From NCBI GenBank assembly GCA_019915135.1, contig JAHLMK010000011.1:682001-746000 (forward strand): DNA of 64,000 bases. Direction: 5' to 3'. The notes below the pieces were generated by a model that saw nothing but the letters and a program-made list of their open reading frames with translations, did no database searches and had not been told where the DNA came from. Numbering within the stretch: the first letter of the stretch is position 1; each line of letters begins with the position of its first letter. This DNA is from Strobilurus pachycystidiatus (taxonomy: Eukaryota; Basidiomycota; Agaricomycetes; Agaricales; Physalacriaceae). Shown in pieces: positions 55,589 through 64,000 of this stretch. The translations under genes and the position numbers were made by a program.

Positions 55589-57525
55589 TCAGGGTGTGCC
55601 AGCTTCATCCGGCGCGCTGGGAGCAGTGGCATTACTATTTCCATTCGCCTTTGGCCGGGGTGAGCCGCTGGCTGGACGGTCTTTGCTGCTAAGCAAGCTC
55701 TGGAAAAAGTTCTGCAAGACTTCGTGCTGAGTCTGTCCACCGGTCGGACTAGGCGTATTCGCCATGGATGGTGACGTCGGTGATCGTCCAGAGGGCGGGG
55801 CCTGTGAAGTTGAGGCACTGAGATTCGATGGACGGCTGCTCGCTGCAGTGTTGCGCGAGGTCATCCGGCGCGTTGCAGCATCCGCCGTGGTGGAAGCGGG
55901 AGCTGATCCACTGCCCACCTCCATCTCCGACAAAGCTCGGACAACGTTTGGGAGGCTGAATGTACTGCTGCCTAGCGGGCCCACTATCCCGGCAGACGCG
56001 CCTTCTAGATCTGCAGGATTGCGGAACGCTCCTCGAGGATCGCGGTCAGGCTTCTTCGCGTTCTCGTCATAGTTCTTGGCAAGGAATGTCTGTTCTGGTA
56101 TGGGACTGTTGAAAGGAGGCAAAGGCGGCGGCTGACAGGAATCAATGTACAGTGCGACACTTGAAACCGTGAAATGCGTACCTTGGTTCCCTGGTCGGGC
56201 ACAAGAGCAGTGTACATCTTGCTGATACCAATCTCATCGACAAGTGGCTCGTCTGAATCTACTTCGCGGTCCCAAGCCTCTCCCCAACTCTTTGGCTCAA
56301 ATTGACGCACAATCTCAATCTTACCCCAGCTGTCCCAACCGGCCGGAATAACAAGGTGATCTCGGTCGAGCGGATTGGGCTTATGATTGAATGGGAAGGG
56401 GTTTCGAATCGGTGCTGGAGCGTCTGGGGAGCCCATAGCAGGGGAAGGTGCAGGCGGAGCAAAGAGGAGATGAAGCGCATACTGCCTTAAGACCTGGAGG
56501 GTTGCTGGTAGCGGTGTGGTATAGAAGAGAGCAGCACCATCTGAGTGATACAGCGTGAGCCTCGAGTTTGAACGTAGAACAGAAAGCACCGACATTTGAG
56601 GCATATTGTGCGAAGAACCTGCATGATGCCATCCGTCCTCTCCTCCCACTCGCCTCCATTCCCTTTCACCATCCCGCCCATCCCAGACGCACCTGCCACC
56701 AGGTCATGTCCTTCGTCGATAAGATCCGCCTTTGTGCATGTCACAATGATAGGTATGCCTGCGGAATTGTGGGTGAAGGCACCCGAGCCCAGCGGTAACA
56801 GTGTGTTCGACATGGTCGACGACGACGCGGGGATTGGTTCGGTGCTTGGTTCAGAATAGTGCTGTAGATGTGATTGTACTTCATAGATGTCAGCACGCTT
56901 CAATGGAAGTGGCGCGAACACTCTTACATCGCTCTCGGCTTTCTTCACCAGCAATGGTGACCTCGCGAGAGCCATCTCCTTTCGCCCAATCTTCTATCCA
57001 CCTGAACCACGTTTCCAGCTCCTCTATAAAAGTCCATGGACGCGTCCAATCAAGGACAATCATCACCAGAGTGTGTGGTAGACATGTTCGCGGCGGGAGG
57101 AAGGAGGGAAGGAGGGCTGTGTATGAGGAATTGGAGGAGGGCACTGTGTACACCGACAGGCGTGCAAGGGTATCTGAAGCCGACTGTGAGCCACTCCAAC
57201 AGGTAATCGCTTCGAAGTCGTGGCTGACCTTCGTCGGCGTCGTCTCGTACGTTTGCAAAATCGTAGCCCAGCGCAAAGTCTGTCTTGTGCTCGTCCTTTC
57301 CCGCATCCAGCGGCGGCTTCTGCAGTAAGGCCGCCTCCAAGGTCGACTTTCCTGTCGATGGCTGTCCAAGTAAAAGAATCTGTTTGGAATTTATCGAACG
57401 CGACGACGACACGGAATCGAGGATGGATGACCTGGGACCACCGTCAGAAATGCCCGTGTAGCTGGACGGGTTACGCACCACAGATCCTGAGGAGGCGCCT
57501 CTGGCGTTTCCGGGCGTGAGTCCAT
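55589..57525 (-). CDS. cytoplasmic dynein light intermediate chain
   Basis: Start M-D-S-R-P-E-T-P-E-A-P-P-Q-D-L-W-S-S-I-L at 57525 with the first intron inside the Trp codon. The Ras-like domain has P-loop L-L-L-G-Q-P-S-T-G-K-S-T-L, then L-G-Y-D-F-A-N-V, V-M-I-V-L-D-W-T-R-P-W-T-F and I-I-V-T-C-T-K-A-D. The block L-F-Y-T-T-P-L-P-A-T-L, V-I-P-A-G-W-D-S-W-G-K-I and F-L-A-K-N-Y-D-E-N-A-K-K leads to the C-terminal adaptor-binding helix H-E-V-L-Q-N-F-F-Q-S-L-L. DLIC links the dynein motor to cargo adaptors on microtubules. About seven exons; length fits the family. Shares a 112-bp divergent promoter with TIP41. Confidence 0.93.
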
Positions 57526-57637
57526 CAGTGAGAGGTCGTGAGCGGAAGGAGCAGAGAACGTGTTCAAATTCCGATCAGCCTTCTTTGGCCTTTGTCGCTC
57601 ACCACACTCAGCGCACATCACCCCCGAGCTCAACACC
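57526..57637. promoter_or_regulatory. compact divergent promoter of dynein LIC and TIP41
   Basis: Only 112 bp separate the two start codons, so the 5' UTRs and core promoters must overlap or be very short. No TATA box is visible, as expected for housekeeping genes. Confidence 0.6.
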
Positions 57638-58704
57638 ATGGCCAGCGCGCCCAAACCCGCCGTCGCCGTGCCCGATCACCAGCTGCACGAGTCCCCCAAC
57701 TCGCGCTCTATCGATGTCAATGGCTGGTGCATCATCACCACCACCAATCCCATCTCCAACGCATCCGAGTGCGACGAACTTCACGATTTTCTGGGAATTC
57801 CGCTGCCAGAGATGACCTTTGGAAATAATACTCTGACTCTGGAACACCGTCCGTCTGGTTGGAAATACACATTCTCGACCAAGGAGGCTCTGGCAGCTGT
57901 CAAGAGAGGTGAATTGGGAGAAGGCGATGGTGGCGTCAAGGTCGAGTACGCCGATGCATGGCTCAGAAGCAGGTATTCGCATCTGTCATATTGCTAGTAA
58001 AATAGCCCAACTCATAATGAACTTCAGAACAAATAACTCTTATGCGATGCCTAAGACTGTGGCCACCAAGCCCTATGACTGGACATATACAACAGCCTAT
58101 CCCGGACACACTGCAGAGGACTCAATGATCTACCCCACCTGGGCATCGGTAAACGAGAATCAAGGCATCCCCATCGCTGAGTTAAGCCGGCCAGACCCCA
58201 TACTGTTCTATGCCGAAGTTCCCCTCTTCGAGGACGAGCTTCACGATAATGGCTCATCCGGTCTTCTCGTCAGAATAGTAGGTATGCTCAACATGCAGGT
58301 GAATCGGCACTGACTGTACGTTTAGCGCGTTATGCCAAGTTGCATTTTCATATTGTCGCGCTTCACTCTTCGCGTCGATAACGTTCTCTTTCGTGTTTTC
58401 GACACCAGAATCTATTGCCCATTCAACTCTGGCCCGACTATCACGTTGATCCGAGATATGAGTGGCTGGGAGGCACCCTACGACGCCATCAAAGATGTAA
58501 TTCTGCTTTTCTGTGCCACCAATATTCCACCTAACTGACCTTCGCCAGCGCCTACCAAAACGTGATGATCTGACACCATTAACTGATCCTAATTTTATTG
58601 CAAAGGCACTCGTCGATACCCGAAAGTACTCACAGACTGAAGGTGCAAGGACAGGTTGGAGATGTCTGGGCAAACATCTCGAGCACACCATGCTCAATGC
58701 TTGA
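57638..58704 (+). CDS. TIP41-like regulator of type 2A phosphatases
   Basis: Starts M-A-S-A-P-K-P-A-V-A-V-P-D-H. Family blocks are G-W-C-I-I-T-T-T-N-P-I, P-L-P-E-M-T-F-G-N-N-T-L-T-L, Y-D-W-T-Y-T-T-A-Y-P-G-H, P-I-L-F-Y-A-E-V-P-L-F-E-D-E-L-H-D-N-G and R-V-D-N-V-L-F-R-V-F-D-T-R. Four introns separate five exons; stop 58702-58704. TIP41 binds Tap42/alpha4-PP2A-type complexes and acts in TOR signalling in the cytoplasm. One exon with M-P-S-C-I-F-I-L-S-R-F-T-L-R-V-D-N uses the expected reading frame, so no break is seen. Confidence 0.93.
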
Positions 58705-58785
58705 TAACAAGCTCGGATAAAAGCACATGCAAGTAATTTTCAAGATCTACACAAACCTACAAAACACTAAAGCGTACACAGAGCA

Positions 58786-59949
58786 TCACATCAGCTTGCC
58801 CTCTCTCTTTGCTTGCTGAACTTGGTTCAAGCGCTGACTCCTCAACGTCATGTGTGTTCCTTGAGCACCCTTCTTTGCCTGAGCAGCAGAGGGCATCGGG
58901 ACGACCGATGATTGGGATAGGGATATCCGTGTATCATCCGACGCAAATCCGGGTATCCGAATGTTATGGTTGCGTTCTGTATAAGTGAGTGGAAAACAGA
59001 CAAAAGTAGACAAGAAGTAACGGACCGAGATGTAACTGTAAATCCTTCACGTCCAATGCATCTCCCCCGCGATGTTTCGCTAGTCGACATGCAAAGTTGG
59101 TCACTGAGTCGATGAACTCGTCTGCTATTGATAGAAGTAACTGAATCGAGTCCGCGTCAGAGGTGGTTTATTGAGGAAAGCGTTCACGCACGTCTTCGAC
59201 GTCCGCCTCTATTTTTACGTTGGGATCTATACTGGCAACCAGGTCCTGCAGTGTCCTCCGCATACTTTGATCACCAGGAGTGTTCTTGCGACGAGTCCGA
59301 TTGTCATCAAGTGACAGCATAGTACCATCCTCGCCAGGACGTGCAATTTGAGCGGGTGTACCTATGTTTGCGATCAGGATTGACCAGAAAGCAGACAACG
59401 CATCGAAACACGCACCAGACACGCGCCCACTTGGGATGCCGCCAGTCAATGTAGGTCGCGTCTGAGTCCACTGCACGGCGCCTGGGTTTGTTGTGTTCAA
59501 CGTCGTGCTGATTGGATATGCAGTGTCTCCGGTATTATTGGCGAGATTTGGCACAGATTCGGGGGTGACTCGGAAAGCAGGATGCGAAGTGCCAGGCGTG
59601 GCGGGTACGGGAGTTGATGCGGACGTAGACGCTGTCGCTGTCGCTGCGCCGTTTGGAGTGGCTGCAGGAGTCTTGTGCTGGTCGGCGTACATTTTGAGCT
59701 ACAAAGGCGGCGTAAGGTGCTATATAAGAGAAAACAGACAATGGGAAGACAATGCACCTGGATTATCTGCTGCTGGCTCAGCTTGCCCTGCTGCACAAGG
59801 GTGGTCATGTTGTTGATCAGGAGCTGGGCGACATTCTGGTCCGAGACATCCTGGCCCGTCTGGGCCTTGAGCAGGCTGCTGAGAACGTCTATCATCGTTG
59901 CTCCCTTCTTGCTGTTGTCTATTCCTCCTTGGGAAGACGACGAGGCCAT
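58786..59949 (-). CDS. TFIID/SAGA subunit TAF12 (histone-fold)
   Basis: Start [11 protein letters not shown] at 59949. A Gln-rich helix ([22 protein letters not shown]) and a Thr/Pro-rich linker precede the histone fold. The fold reads [24 protein letters not shown], then [20 protein letters not shown], then [24 protein letters not shown]12 pairs with TAF4 in TFIID and Ada1 in SAGA. About five exons. Shorter than yeast Taf12 mainly in the linker. It is divergent from the karyopherin gene by 210 bp. Confidence 0.92.
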
Positions 59950-60159
59950 TTTGGAGTCAAATACAGCGAGATGAATGCGCAACAGAGGGGGTCGATCTGT
60001 CGGTGGTGGGAGCCGTCAAGAAGGCCGCGATGATGGTCGAAGGCAAGCCGCGAGATGCGCGTGATCAAGCAGTTGCCTCTTCCAGCGCCACCATCATCCT
60101 TACGCGCTCAACAGCGTCGACAACTTGCCCATCCTCCTTATGCACCCGCGCTCGTGACC

Positions 60160-63100
60160 ATGGTCGACACCAGCTTCCTCCCCGTTCTGCCCGCCGCCGA
60201 CATCGAGCGGGCCATCGAGGTCGGGTCTTGCGCAACGGATAATATGCCGGAACACTGAATTTGTTTGCCTGCAGACCATCCGCCAGATATACGAGACGCC
60301 CAATCAGACCGCGGACGAGATAAAGACTCGCCAGCAGGAGCTCTTCGACATCCAGCGCATCCCGGAGGCGTGGGGACTCGTCTTGCCCTTCCTCAATCAC
60401 GCCGACTACAACGTCCAGTTCTTCGGGGCGCACACGGTGCAAGTCAAAATTGCTCGCGACTGGTGCGTGTCTCTATGGATGCGTCTGCTCCTTACCCATC
60501 CAACCATCAGGCCTTCTTTCCCCGAGGAGCACCAGTCTGCCCTTCGCGATCTTCTCATACAACTGACAGCACATTCCATCAATGGCGGCCACAACAAGGT
60601 CACTGTCCGAAAACTATACATCGCCGTACGATATCCGTCACCCACCTCGTCAATGTCCTCACATTGCGTGTAGCTATGCTCTTTAGCTCTCAAACTCGTA
60701 CCTCATAGCGACACGAAATGGCCGAACTGGATTATCTCGGTTACAGAAGCCTTTTCCCAGGCTGGCGTCGGCCCAGGACATATCCTCGACTTCCTTTCAA
60801 TTGCGGCTGAAGAGGTTGCGTCTGCCGACCTAATAGGCACGAGCAAGTACGCAACGCGTTCAACATCTCCCTCATCCATTTAACCGGAATACTCAGAACT
60901 TTGATGCGACAGAGTCTCAAGGACTCTAAAGACCTGGTCATACGTGCTGTCACGTCCACCATCGACAGGTCCATCTCTTCGGCCTCGGAGAAAGAGGTAG
61001 AATCGGCTCTCAAGTGTTTTCAGACATGGCTGCCATTCTTTGGGACTTCGTAAGTCTGCGGTAATACATCTCTCACCGCGACTGAAACGATACCTCAGAG
61101 ATATCACGTCTGTCTTGCCCTTTCTCTACGCTCTCCTAGATCCCGATAACAGCACGTTCTTCATTCCCACGTCGGATGTGCTCCAGGACCTGTTGGACAC
61201 GTCCCCATTCACCGAATCATCTCAAGTCCTCTCCGGGACAGCCCATCTAACGCGCCCCCTACTTGTTTGGCTCGAAACGAAAGGGAACCGCATCCTCGAA
61301 GCGACGATACAGTCCGGGCACATCGACACGGAGGACATTTCACACTCGACTTGCAAACTTCTAGCTGCCATCGGGGACCACTCGACGGCCTATCTTTGTA
61401 AACACATTGTCCAGAATACGCCAGTAGTATTGCAACCGCAGTACGCCAGCGTCCTGCCCGCCATACAGACTACTGATGCGAGCTTGGTGCAAAACTACCT
61501 ACGCGTGATGCTGGCGTACACTGGGCTGCCTGGATACTTTGGTGAGGACGAAGAGACAAGCGAGTTGACCAACACCTTCTGGTACATGTTCCAGGAATCC
61601 TTGTGGGACGGCCAGTGGGCAAGTGAAGAAGGGCGACCTCTTGATGGAGATCCGCATGCTGTCGTCAAAGCGGTGTATGTTGAACTCGTGAAGACATTGC
61701 AAAGGAAGTGCACGTATCCATCGCCAGGTCATGGGTGGCTGAGAGGTATGTTTGTGCATCATTTCCTACGCGGAATGGAGCTCATCGGAGAGTCTAGATC
61801 AAGTTGATAAATTCCAAGTGTACGTCTACGCCACAAACTATGGAACAGATTTTGAAATACTGCACGCACAGTTATCGACGGGATATTGGAGACACCCTCA
61901 TAAATGCGTACGTACACTTTTCTCGGTTGCTTGATGTTTGAGTGACACCATCGATTAGGTACTATGTCATCCGAGAAGACATGCTCGGTTATTTTGTCGA
62001 AAACTTGGTTCAAGAGCTGTCAGCGCATCAGCCAAATGACTGCTGGGAGGTGAGTCGAATATGTGACTAAATAAAGCAGCCCATGAATTGATGTCTTACA
62101 GAGTATAGAGGCGACGCTACATTGCATCGCTTCTATCCAAGAGGCTCTCGATTATGAAAAGAGTAGCCATCTATCACGGCTCTTTGATCCCGCTACCATC
62201 AACCGTCTACCTTCGACGGGCAGTGAACGCATAAGAATCACGACGTTAAATTTACTCGGTCGGTGGGACTGCCTGTGCACTCTTTGCATTCCTCAATCCA
62301 AATTATCCAGGTTCGTACACATCCTGGTTCTCCGAATCAAACACAAGCTCGACCTCGTCCAAGCTACCCATGTTAATGGCGGCAGTGGGGTACGCGGTCG
62401 CTGCCTTGCCGGAGCCTGCTCTTTCAATACAAGCCGCGTTAGCCCTTCGGGATCTCTGTGACGCCAACCGAAGAATGCTCGCTCCGCACATTAGCGCATT
62501 CGGCGAGCTCCATGCAGGCTTGGCTCGGATCCCGGTGAGTAGACTGCACATGCGTCGTTCTTATTCTCATTTGAACATCTGATTATAAGGATACGGAGAA
62601 GAACAAGGTCTTACAGTCTATTGCGAGCGTGATAGAAGCCTTACCTCCCCCGGAGCAAGTTGCCCCCATTGAGGTACAATTTTCCATCGGCCGTTGTTTG
62701 GATGCTTGAACGTTTCTAGGCTATGGCGACACCTATTGTCCAAAAGTTAATGGAGATGTTGGACAATCCTACAATGGTGGGTGACAGGCACACTCTTCTG
62801 GCTGTCGCTGAATGAACCTTCGTCTAGCTTCCTCCTGATGCGCGAAACCTTATTGTTTTGCATTTGGAAACTCTAGCGGGTATTGCTAAAGGACTTACCC
62901 GGATGACAGACGACCTCCTCGATCTTGAGGACGACCTCAAGTTCCAAGCGCTTCTTCAGCAGCTAAACGTCGCGCGGTCCGACGAACGCATGGAACGACT
63001 TCGGAACGCAATACTAGCAGCTATCTCACGGTGCGTGGACGTGGTTGGACAAGACGCTGCCGTCGGGCAGGCGAGTAGCTTTATTCTGTGTAGTTGGCGC

Positions 63101-64000
63101 GTTTTGACGTTGCTTTAGGCAATCAATGAACTGGTGAAGTCCATAACCGCCCTACCCTCCGATATCACGATCATGTCGCTACCTCCCACACCATTACTGG
63201 GTCTCGTCTGTAGTGCATTACAGCGACAGATAACGGCGTCTTGGCTTGTCCTTGCAACCATGTTATTTGCTCAGATGAAGCCGACGCGACCGTTACCTCT
63301 TACCAGACGGACTACTGATGATCTCAAACGACGCGAGGCCGAAGTAGAAGACCAATACCAGCAGGACACATTACAAGCCACGTTAGTGGTTCGCGAAGCC
63401 CTGCACGCTTTCCTCAACATCATGTTGTCGTTCCTGAACTCATCAATCAATGCTATGGCCGACGTATGGTGCTTTCATCTGATAGTAGCTTCCTGTTCTC
63501 ACTCAGTCACAGAATCCGGAGATTGTGCAAGAGTTCTTCATTTGTTTGGATGGGGTAAGCAGGTCGTCGAATTCTCTGACGTCCGAGTCTTCCTGAGACC
63601 AGATCTATAGGTTACCATAGATTACATTGAGCTCTTTTATGAGTTCCCCGATGCTCTGAACGCCCTGGTCCAGTGCACCCTCCGAGCGCTCTCACTGCAG
63701 GAGCGTTACGCTCTAAGCGCTGCTTGTGCATTTCAGGTCAGGATAGAATTATTCTGGTGACCAGTCTTTGATTCGAACCGCAGAGAAACTTTATCTATCG
63801 CTCCTTCCATCACGCGAAGCTTGAGGAGCCCCGACGGCGGTATATAGCAACCTATGGGCGCGACATAATGTATGCCATATTATCTGGGCTTGCCGGGGTA
63901 TCTCCACGAAGTACCACCCCGAATCTCGTCCACCTGCTATCCACGCTTCTACTGCGATGTACATCGGAAGGCCAGGGATGGATGAAGAACATTCTTTTCG
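60160..64000 (+). CDS. importin-13-like karyopherin beta (partial, runs off the window)
   Basis: Start M-V-D-T-S-F-L-P-V-L-P-A-A-D-I-E-R-A-I-E at 60160, then an intron and I-R-Q-I-Y-E-T-P-N-Q-T-A-D-E, I-P-E-A-W-G-L-V-L-P-F-L, V-Q-F-F-G-A-H-T-V-Q-V-K-I-A-R-D-W. This is the importin-beta N-terminal domain of the IPO13/Kap122 branch, ahead of HEAT repeats (L-S-S-L-A-L-K-L-V-P, W-L-P-F-F-G-T-S and so on). At least twelve exons are visible with many short introns, and the C-terminus is outside the window. IPO13-type receptors move cargo such as E2 enzymes and Mago-Y14 through nuclear pores in a Ran-dependent way. Fungal cargo here is unknown. Confidence 0.85.

Noticed and set aside
1..64000. CRISPR arrays, bacterial operons, rRNA genes
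   Set aside because: No regular repeat-spacer arrays, no rRNA sequence; all gene structure is eukaryotic with spliceosomal introns.

Overview
This window is nuclear DNA of a filamentous basidiomycete, most likely an Agaricomycete. The evidence is dense gene packing, many introns of about 45-60 nt with GT(A/G)NGT donors and CAG/TAG acceptors, frequent divergent promoters of 100-600 bp, Plavaka/CACTA-type and Ty3-type elements, and gene content typical of wood- or litter-decay fungi (paired CE16 esterases, paired sedolisins, F-box, MFS). Exon boundaries are my own reading of splice signals plus reading frame, so they are approximate unless stated otherwise.

Layout. (1) 1-7.8 kb is repeat-rich: the integrase C-terminus of a Ty3/gypsy element, a spliced 644-aa zinc-cluster-like protein, and two multi-exon orphan genes on the minus strand, all in DNA with a marked excess of AAGG on the plus strand. 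(2) 7.8-22.5 kb is a palindromic accessory island. A gene for a shortened Spt5-like NGN-KOW protein (minus) is divergent from gene A (plus). Gene B (plus), a 968-aa Plavaka-type transposase (minus) and gene C (minus) follow. A truncated Spt5-like first exon (plus), divergent from gene C, closes the island. A, B and C are paralogs of a family I do not recognise, with shared intron positions. The two divergent intergenic regions are inverted copies about 96-97% identical over roughly 360 bp, with a 20-bp-arm hairpin and an outward-facing motif ending GGGAGAGTCC near each border. (3) 22.5-25 kb holds a pyrimidine-rich tract and a five-exon gene for a 101-aa protein with two SUMO-interaction-like motifs. 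(4) 25-42.5 kb carries eIF3m, two CE16 GDSL esterases, the Kre33/NAT10 RNA cytidine acetyltransferase, an F-box protein, an MFS transporter and a trypsin-like-triad protein. (5) 42.5-44.5 kb is a second repeat patch: an AT-rich MITE, a decayed DUF3435-type tyrosine recombinase and tandem repeats. (6) 44.5-64 kb is conserved housekeeping DNA: UPF0652/DUF2009, the Tls1/C9orf78 homolog, two sedolisins, a hypothetical protein, dynein light intermediate chain, TIP41, TAF12 and an importin-13-like karyopherin running off the end.

The strongest candidate for something undescribed is the divergent pairing of an Spt5-like gene with an A/C-family gene across a conserved two-way promoter, present twice in mirror image. 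The second most striking observation is a 2-nucleotide exon (TA) that frame and family consensus require in both CE16 paralogs.
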